A DNA stretch of 64,000 bases from Mesorhizobium sp. WSM3862 (GTDB lineage: Bacteria; Pseudomonadota; Alphaproteobacteria; Rhizobiales; Rhizobiaceae). A program made the position numbers and the translations under genes. The notes below the pieces were generated by a model. That model was not told the origin of the DNA, searched no databases, and worked only from the letters and a program-made list of their open reading frames with translations. Within the stretch, counting starts at the first letter, position 1. Each line of letters begins with the position of its first letter. Location of the stretch: NCBI RefSeq assembly GCF_002294985.1, contig NZ_NSGE01000012.1:1-64000 (forward strand), given 5' to 3'. Below are positions 31,423 to 39,592 of the stretch, one piece after another.

Positions 31423-32397
31423 TCAGGCCGATGTCAGGCCGGTTTGGCCAGGTTTGCGGGTGGTAGGCAGTTCGGTGCCGGTGATCTTTGCGTAGAGCCG
31501 GGCCACGGATGCGTCGTCGTCGCGGCCCATTCCAGCCGCCGAGGTCGCCAGGAACATCTGTAGCGCGGCTGCGGCCACCGGCACCGGGAATTTGGCGCTG
31601 CGGGCCATATCCTGAATGATGCCGAGGTCCTTGACGAAGATGTCGACCGCGCTGCGCGGCGTGTAGTCGCCGTCCAGCACGTGCGGCACCCGGTTCTCGA
31701 ACATCCACGAATTGCCTGCGGAGGCAGTTATCACCTCGTAGACCTTGCGGATGTCCAGCCCTTGCCGGGCGGCAAATGCGATGGCTTCGCTGGCCGCCGC
31801 GATATGCACGCCAGCAAGCAACTGGTTGATCATCTTGAAGGCTGCACCAACGCCCGGCTCGTCACCGAGTTCATAGACGTTGGCGGCTATTGCATCCAGT
31901 GCCGGCCGCGCTCTGGCGAAGGCGGCAGGGCTGCCGGAGGCCAGAATGGTGAGCGCACCCTCGGCGGCGCGCGCTGACCCGCCGCTGATCGGCGCGTCGA
32001 GATAGAGCCGTCCCGTCGCTTCGAGCGGCGTGGCAAGGCGGCGCACCGCATCGGGATCGATCGTGGCCGAGGAGACGAAAACCGCGCCCTCGGCCATGGT
32101 TTCGGCGACGCCGTTCGTACCGAACAGGATGGCCTCCGTTTGCGCGGCGTTGACGACCACCGACACGACGACGTCGGCACCTTCAGCGGCCTCGGCGGGG
32201 CTTGCCGCGCCTCGGCCGCCCGCGTCGACGAGCCGGGCGACGGCCGCGGCGTCCACGTCGAAGCCAGCCACTTCAAACCCGGCCCGCCTGAGCGACATGG
32301 CCATGCCAAGTCCCATGGAACCGATGCCGATCAGGGCGGCCCGATTCGTCCTTGCCCCGGCGGGGTTTTCCTTGCTTCGATCATAAACGGTCATCAC
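31423..32397 (-). CDS. ltnD: L-threonate dehydrogenase (beta-hydroxyacid dehydrogenase family)
   Basis: A 324-residue NAD-dependent enzyme oxidising L-threonate to 2-oxo-tetronate. The Rossmann motif is IGIGSMGLGMAMSLRRAGFE. The substrate motif is DAPISGGSARAAEG and the catalytic lysine lies in AAFKMINQLLAGVH, both diagnostic for 3-hydroxyisobutyrate/tartronate-semialdehyde-like dehydrogenases. Substrate is assigned from its operon with otnI and otnK; D-erythronate-type acids would be the alternative. Start is ATG 32397 or the next codon, 32394. Confidence 0.9.
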   Translation of the reverse strand: MMTVYDRSKENPAGARTNRAALIGIGSMGLGMAMSLRRAGFEVAGFDVDAAAVARLVDAGGRGAASPAEAAEGADVVVSVVVNAAQTEAILFGTNGVAETMAEGAVFVSSATIDPDAVRRLATPLEATGRLYLDAPISGGSARAAEGALTILASGSPAAFARARPALDAIAANVYELGDEPGVGAAFKMINQLLAGVHIAAASEAIAFAARQGLDIRKVYEVITASAGNSWMFENRVPHVLDGDYTPRSAVDIFVKDLGIIQDMARSAKFPVPVAAAALQMFLATSAAGMGRDDDASVARLYAKITGTELPTTRKPGQTGLTSA

Positions 32398-32426
32398 GGA
32401 GATCCTTGTTGGAAACGCAGTCCGGT

Positions 32427-33740
32427 TTAGCGATTGACCAGCTTGGGTGGCGTCGTCAGCACCAGGACCGCGCCGAGCACCAGGATTGCGGCGAGCGCAT
32501 ACATGCCCACCTGCGTTGCGCCGGTCAAATCCTTCAGGTAGCCGACGAGATACGGGCTAACAAAGCCGGCCAGATTGCCGACCGAATTGATGAGCGCAAT
32601 GCCTGCCGCGGCACCTGTCCCGGCGAGAAATGACGTCGGCAGCGACCAGAACAGCGGCGCACAGGTGATCGCTCCGGCCGCTGCAACGGACAGGAAGGCG
32701 ATGGCGATCGTCAGATTCGAGCTGGCGGCCGCGACGACGAAACCGACGGCGCCGAGCAGTGCCGGAACGACCAGGTGCCAACGGCGCTCGCGATGCCTGT
32801 CAGCGCTGCGTCCGAACAGATTCATGACCACGACGGCACAGATGAAGGGGATCGCGCTGATCAGTCCGATATTGAAGTTTCCGGTGATGCCGGTCGCCTT
32901 GACCAGGGTCGGCATCCAGAAAGTCAGCCCGTACTGGCCCATCACGAAGGTGAAGTAGATCAGGCACATCAGCCAAACTCGGCGATCGCGGAAGATACCG
33001 GCTACCGAATGCCCACTCTCCTTGTGACGCTCCTCGCGTGCGATCTCCCCTTCCAGGGCCTGCTTTTCCGTTTCGCTCAGCCACTTGGCCTGACGAATGC
33101 CGTTGTCGAGGAAGAACAAGACAGCGATGCCGAGAAGGACGGCTGGAACCGCCTCGATAAGAAACATCCATTGCCATCCGGCGAGGCCGTGGGCGCCATC
33201 GAACGAATCCATGATCCAGCCGGAAAGAGGATTGCCCAATATGCCCGAGACCGGGATCGCGGACATGAACACCGCGATGATCTTGGCCCGGCGATGCGAG
33301 GGATACCAGTAGGTGAGGAAAAGGATGATCCCCGGGTAGAACCCGGCTTCGGCGACGCCCAGCAGAAAGCGCAACAGGTAGAATGTCGGCGCGGACGTGA
33401 CGAACATGAAGCCAGCTGAGATCAAACCCCAGGTGATCATGATGCGCGCGATCCACATGCGCGCGCCGACCTTGTGAAGAATGACGTTGCTTGGCACCTC
33501 AAACAGGAAATAGCCGATGAAGAAGATGCCGGCGCCGAGGCCGTAGACGGTCTCGCTGAAGCCGAGGTCGGCCGACATCTGCAGCTTGGCGAAGCCGATG
33601 TTGACGCGGTCGAGATAGGCAACGACGTAGCACAGCATCAGGAACGGCACGATGCGCCAGAAGACCTTGCTGTAGGCGGTTCTCCTCGTTTCGATTTCAG
33701 CTGCGGCTTGCGCCGGTAGCGCAGGTGTAAGCACGGTCAT
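32427..33740 (-). CDS. MFS transporter, anion:cation symporter family, probable tetronate importer
   Basis: A 437-residue, 12-TM permease. Seen are the ACS-family landmarks YVVAYLDRVNIGFAKLQM (TM1 exit), LGFSETVYGLGAGIFFIGYF, and GVAEAGFYPGIILFLTYWYP, which define tartrate/phthalate/galactonate-type symporters. ATG 33740 sits behind GGAGG; the open frame upstream to 34073 runs through the operators and is not coding. First gene of the threonate operon, so L-threonate or a related acid is the likely substrate (inference). Confidence 0.9.
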   Translation of the reverse strand: MTVLTPALPAQAAAEIETRRTAYSKVFWRIVPFLMLCYVVAYLDRVNIGFAKLQMSADLGFSETVYGLGAGIFFIGYFLFEVPSNVILHKVGARMWIARIMITWGLISAGFMFVTSAPTFYLLRFLLGVAEAGFYPGIILFLTYWYPSHRRAKIIAVFMSAIPVSGILGNPLSGWIMDSFDGAHGLAGWQWMFLIEAVPAVLLGIAVLFFLDNGIRQAKWLSETEKQALEGEIAREERHKESGHSVAGIFRDRRVWLMCLIYFTFVMGQYGLTFWMPTLVKATGITGNFNIGLISAIPFICAVVVMNLFGRSADRHRERRWHLVVPALLGAVGFVVAAASSNLTIAIAFLSVAAAGAITCAPLFWSLPTSFLAGTGAAAGIALINSVGNLAGFVSPYLVGYLKDLTGATQVGMYALAAILVLGAVLVLTTPPKLVNR

Positions 33741-33794
33741 TGGTTCCTCCCTTGACTGTGAATGGGGTGTCAGCGCGCCCCGCCGGCGGCGGTT

Positions 33795-33866
33795 TTGGCA
33801 GCGCTTGCGTAACTGGGTAACATGGGATTGGCAGCGCTGCCAACGAAAAAGTGGCAGCGCTGCCAA
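33795..33866. promoter_or_regulatory. LacI-family operator array controlling the divergent threonate operons
   Basis: Site 1, TTGGCAGCGCTGCCAA (33828-33843), is a perfect 16-bp palindrome. Site 2 (33852-33865) is a perfect 14-bp TGGCAGCGCTGCCA. Site 3 (33795-33810, TTGGCAGCGCTTGCGT) keeps one half intact. Centres are 23 and 33 bases apart, about two and three helical turns, so dimers would sit on one face. The central GCGC/CG step is typical of LacI/GalR operators. The regulator gene starts within 65 bases. Confidence 0.85.
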
Positions 33867-33905
33867 CAATTGTTTGAAAAGGTTGCCGCGACATGGCAAA
33901 AGAGG

Positions 33906-34976
33906 ATGGACGGAGGCGAGGACGGTCCAGTGCGACGTCGCGCTCCAGCGGGGAGATCGAAAGTGGCCGACGAGCTGGCCGACGGCACGCCGACGGGGAC
34001 GACGACCCTTACCGATGTCGCACGCGCGGCCGGCGTCGGCGAGAGCACCGCCTCGCGCGTGTTGCGCGGGCACGGTTCATTTTCGGCCAAGACACGCGAG
34101 AGCGTCCTCAATGCCGCGAGAAGCCTCGGCTATGTGCCGAATCGCATCGCCGGCACGCTGGCCTCGACCGGCTCCAAGCTGGTCGGGATCGTGATACCGT
34201 CGCTCAGTAACATCGTCTTTCCGGACATGCTGCGCGGCGCCAACACGGTGCTGGTGGGCGCCGGATTCCAGCCTGTCGTCGCGGTGACGGACTACGAACA
34301 GGGCCGCGAGGAAACCCTCGTCGAGTCGCTGCTTAGCTGGCGTCCGGCGGGCATGATGGTGGCCGGACTCGAACACAGCGAGCGTACCGTGGCCATGCTC
34401 AGGCACGCCCGCATCAGGGTCGCCGAACTGCTCGATTCGGATGGCGATGGCATCGACATCGTCGTCGGTTATTCCAACCGCGAGGCGGGAGGCGCGAGCG
34501 CGCGTCACCTGGTCTCGCGCGGCTATCGGCGCATCGGCTATGTGGGCCACGATCTCAGCCGCGATCTGCGCGTCGCCAAACGCTTCGCCGGATTTCGCTC
34601 GGCGCTCGCAGAGGCAGGCCTTGAAGTCGCCGCGGAAGAAATCATTCCCTCATCTTCGTCGATCGAGGCCGGGCGCGACGGTCTCGGCCGGCTGCTCGGG
34701 CGCGCCCCCGATCTCGATGCCGTCTATTTCTCTAACGACGACATGGCGATTGGCGGTTATTTCCATTGCCTTGCCCGCGGCATCGCCATTCCCGGCCGGT
34801 TGGCGATTTTCGGCTATAACGGCCTGGACGTCGCACGCGCGGCGCCACAACCGCTTTCCACCATCCGGACGCCACGCGTCGCGGTCGGAGAGACCGGTGC
34901 TCGGCTGGTCTGCTCCGACGGGCCGCCGACGAAGATCGATCTCGGGTTCGAACTGATCGAGGGAGCCACAACATGA
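33906..34976 (+). CDS. LacI-family repressor of threonate catabolism
   Basis: The HTH is TTLTDVARAAGVGESTASRV with hinge helix LGYVPNRIAGTLASTGSK, followed by a periplasmic-binding-like effector domain (LVGIVIPSLSNIVFPDMLRG to IRTPRVAVGETGARLV). The start is uncertain: ATG 33906 gives 356 residues with a 35-residue basic preface, while GTG 33963 (337 residues) has the better ribosome binding site, GGGGAG at ~7 bases, and a more usual LacI N-terminus. It is transcribed away from the MFS-ltnD-otnI-otnK operon and overlaps otnC by ATGA. The effector is probably a tetronate. Confidence 0.92.
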   Translation: MDGGEDGPVRRRAPAGRSKVADELADGTPTGTTTLTDVARAAGVGESTASRVLRGHGSFSAKTRESVLNAARSLGYVPNRIAGTLASTGSKLVGIVIPSLSNIVFPDMLRGANTVLVGAGFQPVVAVTDYEQGREETLVESLLSWRPAGMMVAGLEHSERTVAMLRHARIRVAELLDSDGDGIDIVVGYSNREAGGASARHLVSRGYRRIGYVGHDLSRDLRVAKRFAGFRSALAEAGLEVAAEEIIPSSSSIEAGRDGLGRLLGRAPDLDAVYFSNDDMAIGGYFHCLARGIAIPGRLAIFGYNGLDVARAAPQPLSTIRTPRVAVGETGARLVCSDGPPTKIDLGFELIEGATT

Positions 34977-35638
34977 GCGAGGCCAAACTTCGCGAAGAGA
35001 TATGCCGCTTCGGCCGTTCCCTATTCGAGCGCGGGCTGACACCGGGATCATCGGGCAATATCAGTCTGCGGCTCGATGACGGCGGCTGGCTTGTGACGCC
35101 GACGAACGCATCGTTGGGCTTTCTCGATCCGGCTCGCCTTGCCAGGCTCGACGCGCAAGGGCAACTCGTCGCGGGCGATGCGCCGACCAAGGAAATCCCC
35201 CTGCATACCGCCCTCTACGAGACGCGGGCAGCAGCGGGTGCGATTGTGCACCTGCACTCCACCCATGCGGTGGCCGTCACCATGCTTCCCGAGATCGATC
35301 CCAAGTCGGTGCTGCCGCCAATGACGCCGTACTATCTCATGCGCGCCGGACAGACGGCTTTGGTGCCATATTTCCGTCCCGGAGACCCTGCGGTAGCCGA
35401 TGCAATAAAAGGCCTCGCCGGACGCTACTCTTCGGTGCTGCTCGCCAACCATGGTCCCGTTGTCGCGGGCGAGACGCTTGAGGCGGCGGTATTCGCTACC
35501 GAAGAGCTGGAGGAAACGGCAAAGCTCTATCTGCTTCTGCGCGGCCTCAACCCCCGCTATCTGTCACCGGAGCAGGTCAGCGACCTGGTGCGGACTTTTG
35601 GGCTTTCGCTGCAGGAGCATGGTGCGCACGACCACTGA
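34973..35638 (+). CDS. otnC: 3-oxo-tetronate 4-phosphate decarboxylase (class II aldolase/adducin family)
   Basis: A 221-residue metal-dependent enzyme giving DHAP and CO2, the last step of the pathway. Metal ligands are in HLHSTHAVAVT (His-X-His) and LLANHGPVV; the active acid is in TKEIPLHTALYETR. The N-terminal LTPGSSGNISLRLDDGGWLV is the phosphate-binding start of the adducin family. It is co-transcribed with the repressor (four-base overlap), on the opposite strand from the other three enzymes, so one regulator region sets all. Confidence 0.93.
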   Translation: MSEAKLREEICRFGRSLFERGLTPGSSGNISLRLDDGGWLVTPTNASLGFLDPARLARLDAQGQLVAGDAPTKEIPLHTALYETRAAAGAIVHLHSTHAVAVTMLPEIDPKSVLPPMTPYYLMRAGQTALVPYFRPGDPAVADAIKGLAGRYSSVLLANHGPVVAGETLEAAVFATEELEETAKLYLLLRGLNPRYLSPEQVSDLVRTFGLSLQEHGAHDH

Positions 35639-35995
35639 GACCCGATTTCGACCTTCGTGAGGCGCTCCTGGATTGCATAGGTTGGGGGGTATTACCTGAG
35701 CATGTTGCTAAGTTTCAAAAGCTGCAGCTCAGCAGAATTCCTGCCGTCGAGATAGAAATCGGCAGCGTTCCCAAATGGGTCACCACGACGATGCCCACGC
35801 CAGCCTGAATGCCCGCTCTTGAAACATTCGCATCCCGAAGATCTCCCACTTCCCAAGTCCAAAGCATCCCTTACCAGTGCGACAAGGTCGTGGCGGGCGC
35901 CTCGCGTGTCTGCGGCCACGCCAGTTCAACCCAAGCGCGCTTGAATGCTTAGCCGGACTGCGCGATTGTTGCCCCAGGAAAAGGGGGGATGCGCA
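35639..35995. other. Intergenic region after otnC
   Basis: About 357 bases with no supported gene. It is less GC-rich than its flanks, contains only short unconvincing frames, and ends in the ribosome binding site of the next small gene. No terminator with a T-run was found after otnC. Confidence 0.4.
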
Positions 35996-36259
35996 ATGAA
36001 AAAGGCATCGCCTTTTGTGCCAGCCGAAATCCATGTCCACACGGTTGCCGATGAGGGGGGCAATCTTGGCATCCTTTCGATCCGCACGACGGAAGGCATC
36101 CTGGATATTGCCTTGGACTGCCACGCCGCCGATGCCATCGTAAGCGCAATCGGCTCCATCCGACCGAAGCTGGATGCAAGCGAAAAAGAAAGCCCGGCGG
36201 GAAACCGGGTCAGGAGGCCTTCTGGGGGACGATCGGATCAACGTATTCGGTTGTCCTAA
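35996..36259 (+). CDS. Small hypothetical protein
   Basis: An 87-residue protein of unknown function. ATG 35996 follows AAGGGGGG at close spacing. Residues 8-65 look folded: a predicted strand-rich stretch (EIHVHTVADE, LGILSIRTTEGILDIALDCH) then a helix (AADAIVSAIGSIRPKL), ending in a polar Arg/Ser tail. No signal peptide or membrane segment. It stands alone between otnC and the oppositely oriented ABC operon. I do not recognise the family; the regular alternation of hydrophobic residues argues that it is translated. Confidence 0.6.
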   Translation: MKKASPFVPAEIHVHTVADEGGNLGILSIRTTEGILDIALDCHAADAIVSAIGSIRPKLDASEKESPAGNRVRRPSGGRSDQRIRLS

Positions 36260-36425
36260 TGTGAAGCATGAGCATGACGGCTCGATGAACCCACGGCAGC
36301 TGATGTCTGCCATGCGCTGAGCATCAGCGGCAACCTTGGCCCAATAGCGTGTCAGCTCGGTTGAAGATCGCTATTGGTCCAGTCGCGTCCGCTCACCCTC
36401 GTTGCGCTGCGACAGCAACCACGCT

Positions 36426-37247
36426 TCATGCAATGCGGGCCGTTCGACCGCGCCGCGCCAGGAGATTGGCGATCACCAGAAGCACGATTGAAAGCGCCAT
36501 CATCAGCGTCGCCGCGGCGGTGATCGCCGGGCTCAATTTTTCTCGCAAGCCGATGAACATTTCGAGCGGCATGGTGCGCTGGCCGGCGCTGGCCAGGAAC
36601 TGCACGACGACAACTTCGTCGAAGGACGTGACGAAGGCGAAGGCCGCGCCCGAAAGCACCCCGGGCAGGATCAGCGGCAGCATGACGCGGAAGAACGATG
36701 TCAGGGGTTTTGCGCCGGAGATCGCCGCGGCCCGCATCAGATTGCGGTCGAAACCGGTGAGGCTGGCGCCCACCGTCACCACCACGAAGGGGCTGGCCAG
36801 AGCGGTGTGGGCCAGGATGATGCCGGCATAGGTGCTGGCCAGACCGACCCGCGCGTAAAACAGGTACGAGCCGACGGCAGTAATCACCACCGGCACGATC
36901 AGCGGCGACAGCAGCAGCGGCATGATGATGCGCCGGCCGGGGAACTTCTCGTCGGAGAGTGCGATCGCCGTCAGCGTGCCGAGCGTCGTCGCGATCACCG
37001 TCGTGCCCAAGGCGACGATCAGGCTGTTGCCGATCGCCGCCTGCCAGCGCTGCGTGCCAAGCACCACCTCGTACCAGCGCGTCGAAAGGCCTTCGAGCGG
37101 GAAGATGAAGAAGGAGCCGCTGTTGAAGGACAGCGGCACCGGGATCAGGATAGGCACCAGCAGGAACAGGATCACCAGCCCGCACCACAGCCAGAGCAGG
37201 GCGACGCGGATGCGTTCGCCGGTCGTGGGGTAGGGGGACAAAAGCAT
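36426..37247 (-). CDS. ABC transporter permease, spermidine/putrescine-type (PotC-like)
   Basis: A 273-residue BPD-type permease with six membrane segments. The coupling loop is AAAISGAKPLTSFFRVMLPL. It begins MLLSPYPTTGERIRVALLWL, and the periplasmic entry LSFNSGSFFIFPLEGLSTRW is typical of PotC/YdcV proteins. ATG 37247 lies two bases beyond the stop of the PotB-like gene, so translation is coupled. Last gene of the potA-D-B-C ordered operon. Confidence 0.92.
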   Translation of the reverse strand: MLLSPYPTTGERIRVALLWLWCGLVILFLLVPILIPVPLSFNSGSFFIFPLEGLSTRWYEVVLGTQRWQAAIGNSLIVALGTTVIATTLGTLTAIALSDEKFPGRRIIMPLLLSPLIVPVVITAVGSYLFYARVGLASTYAGIILAHTALASPFVVVTVGASLTGFDRNLMRAAAISGAKPLTSFFRVMLPLILPGVLSGAAFAFVTSFDEVVVVQFLASAGQRTMPLEMFIGLREKLSPAITAAATLMMALSIVLLVIANLLARRGRTARIA

Positions 37248-37249
37248 GG

Positions 37250-38530
37250 CTACACCAGCTTCAGGCGGTCGAGGCCGAGGACACGGGCAAAGATGCCGAA
37301 CAGCGCCAGCGTGAAGACGAGAAGGATGAAGGACAGCGCCGCCGCCATCTCCCAATTCAGTTCGACATTGACGTAGTTGGCTATGAAATTGCTGATCAGC
37401 TGATCGCTCGCCCCGCCGATCAGCGCCGGAGTTATGTAATAGCCGAGGCACAGGATAAAGGTGAGCATGCATCCGGCCATCACGCCCGGGAACACCTGCG
37501 GAATGTAGATGCGGCGGAAGGCGGTGAATGGCCTGGCGCCCAGCGAATAGGCGGCCTTCATCTGCGACGGCGGGATGGTGCGCATGACGCTGTAGATCGG
37601 CAGCAACGTGAACGGCAGCTGGATATGGGTCATGGCGATGATCAGGCCGATGCGGCTGTACATCAGGTCGAGCCGGTCGCTGATGACGCCGATAAAGAGA
37701 AGGAAATCATTGGCAAGCCCGAATTTCTGCAACAGCACCGTCCAGGCTGCGGTGCGCACCAGGATCGAGGTCCAGAAAGGCAGAAGCACGGCGACGATCA
37801 GGATGGCCGCCAATCCCTTCGGCGCGTTGGCGATGAGATAGGCGAGCGGAAAGCCGAGGATCAGCGTTGCCAGCGTCACCGACGCCGCGACGAAGAAGGT
37901 GCGCAGGAACACCTGGATGAAGATCGCCTGCTCCGGCGGCACCCGTTCGATGCCGCCAGCGGCGTTCCAACGCAGGTCGAGCGCGCTGAGCAGATAGAAT
38001 GAAGTGAGGCTGTTTGTGCCGCTCCGGATCGTCGGCCATGTCGACGGTGCCGACCAGAACGGCACCGATTTCATGGCCTCGAGCGCGGCCTGGCCGTCGG
38101 CGCTTTCGAGCTTGCGCACCGTCTTCAGCACCTGGCTGCGCGCGCCAGGCAAGCGGGCGTTCAGGCTCTTGGCAAGCTCATAGGCCGTGCCCTTGGCCTG
38201 GTTGTCCTTGAGGTCCGCCGCGAGCGCCGCGAACGCATCGTCGCCCGGAAGGCCCTGGCCGCTCCAGCCGGCCAGGGCCACGGTCGTCTTGGGCAAGGCA
38301 TCCGCGATTGTCGGATCATAGACGGCGCGTGACAGCAGCAGCAGGATCGGGATGCCGAAGCTCAGCGCCAGAAGGACGAGCAGCGGCGTGGCCAGCAGCA
38401 GCGAACGCATCCGGTCGCCGAATTCGGCGCGCCGGAGCGCCGCCGACACGGATTTGAGATCCGCGTCGGCGGCTGACCGGTCGCGGGCCAGCGTCGGCCG
38501 GTCGAGTTCGCTGGGCTGGAGCGCCGACAT
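37250..38530 (-). CDS. ABC transporter permease, PotB-like, with large periplasmic insertion
   Basis: A 426-residue permease, ~130 longer than ordinary PotB proteins. TM1 is at ~43-67 (LLLATPLLVLLALSFGIPIL). Residues ~70-185 form a polar insertion before TM2 (starting AVYDPTIADALPKTTVALAG and including LKTVRKLESADGQAALEAMK). Then five TMs follow, with coupling loop AAYSLGARPFTAFRRIYIPQ. Such insertions occur in some rhizobial polyamine/opine-type permeases (from memory). Nine bases separate it from the binding-protein gene. Confidence 0.92.
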   Translation of the reverse strand: MSALQPSELDRPTLARDRSAADADLKSVSAALRRAEFGDRMRSLLLATPLLVLLALSFGIPILLLLSRAVYDPTIADALPKTTVALAGWSGQGLPGDDAFAALAADLKDNQAKGTAYELAKSLNARLPGARSQVLKTVRKLESADGQAALEAMKSVPFWSAPSTWPTIRSGTNSLTSFYLLSALDLRWNAAGGIERVPPEQAIFIQVFLRTFFVAASVTLATLILGFPLAYLIANAPKGLAAILIVAVLLPFWTSILVRTAAWTVLLQKFGLANDFLLFIGVISDRLDLMYSRIGLIIAMTHIQLPFTLLPIYSVMRTIPPSQMKAAYSLGARPFTAFRRIYIPQVFPGVMAGCMLTFILCLGYYITPALIGGASDQLISNFIANYVNVELNWEMAAALSFILLVFTLALFGIFARVLGLDRLKLV

Positions 38531-38539
38531 CTCGCCTTC

Positions 38540-39592
38540 CTACTGGGCCAGCCAGGCGTTGAAGCGCTTGACGAGGTCCTCGCCATAGTCGCCCCAGAAC
38601 TCGGTGTCGGCGACCAGATAGGCGCCTGCTAGATGGTCGGGAGCGTTGGGCAGTTTGGGCAAGGCGTCAGCCGCTACGAAGGATGCCGCGTCGGTGCGCA
38701 CCGGCCCGTAGGTGATGTAGCTGGCGAGCTTGGCGTTGTTCTCGGGCTGGCTGATGTAGGCGAGATATTTATAAGCGAGCTCCGGATTGCGCGCGCCCTT
38801 CGGAATGGCGATCATGTCATATTCGAGGATCTGGTTGTTCCAGACGATCTTGAATGGCTTCTTGTCGGTGTCGATGGCGTTCTGGATACGGCCGTTCCAG
38901 GCGGTGGTCATCACCACTTCCTTGGAGGCGAGAAGCTGCGCCGGCTGCGCGCCGGCATCCCACCAGACGATGTCCTTCTTGATCGTGTCGAGCTTCTTGA
39001 AGGCGCGGTCGACGCCTTCCGGCGTTGCCAGCACCTTGTAGACGTCTGCCGGCGCCACGCCGTCGGCCATCAGCGCCCATTCGAGGTTCTGCGCCGGGAA
39101 CTTGCGCATGGCGCGCTTGCCCGGGAATTTCTTCGTGTCAAAGAGGTCGAGAACCGAGGTCGGCGCTTCCTTGAGCACGGTCGGGTCATAGGCGAGGATG
39201 TCGCCGTAAGCGTCGAGACCGACACCGCAATCCAGCGCCGAGCCCTCGATGAACTTGTCGCGCGGCCCGATCTTGGCATAGTCGAGCCGTTCGAGGATGC
39301 CGGCGTCGCAACCCTGCAGCACGGTCGCCGTTTCCACCGTCACCAGGTCGATCGGCACGTTGCCGGTCTCCACCATGGCTTTGACCTTGCCGAGATCGCC
39401 GAGATATTCCTGCTCGAGGATCTTGGCGCCGGTTTCCTTGGCGAAGGGCTCAAACCAGGCCTTGCGCTGAGCGTCCTGCCAGGCGCCGCCGCTCGCCATA
39501 ATCGAGAGCTCCTCGGCGAAGGCGGCGCCGGCGATGGTCATGCACGCCGTGGCGGCCGCGAGGGCGATCAGACGTGTTCTCAGATGTTTCAT
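38540..39592 (-). CDS. Periplasmic binding protein, spermidine/putrescine (PotD-like) family
   Basis: A 350-residue exported binding protein. Signal peptide MKHLRTRLIALAAATACMTI is cleaved after AFA. PotD-type fold: LSIMASGGAWQDAQRKAWFE, GNVPIDLVTVETATVLQGCD, and late ELAYKYLAYISQPENNAKLA. The acidic ring that binds polyamine amines is not fully obvious, so the ligand may be a different cationic or amino compound. ATG 39592 overlaps the ATPase stop by four bases. Confidence 0.9.
   Translation of the reverse strand: MKHLRTRLIALAAATACMTIAGAAFAEELSIMASGGAWQDAQRKAWFEPFAKETGAKILEQEYLGDLGKVKAMVETGNVPIDLVTVETATVLQGCDAGILERLDYAKIGPRDKFIEGSALDCGVGLDAYGDILAYDPTVLKEAPTSVLDLFDTKKFPGKRAMRKFPAQNLEWALMADGVAPADVYKVLATPEGVDRAFKKLDTIKKDIVWWDAGAQPAQLLASKEVVMTTAWNGRIQNAIDTDKKPFKIVWNNQILEYDMIAIPKGARNPELAYKYLAYISQPENNAKLASYITYGPVRTDAASFVAADALPKLPNAPDHLAGAYLVADTEFWGDYGEDLVKRFNAWLAQ

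Noticed and set aside
32427-34073. Extended start for the tetronate MFS gene at 34073
   Set aside because: The extra 111 codons cross the operator palindromes and the start of the divergent repressor; ATG 33740 has a GGAGG site.
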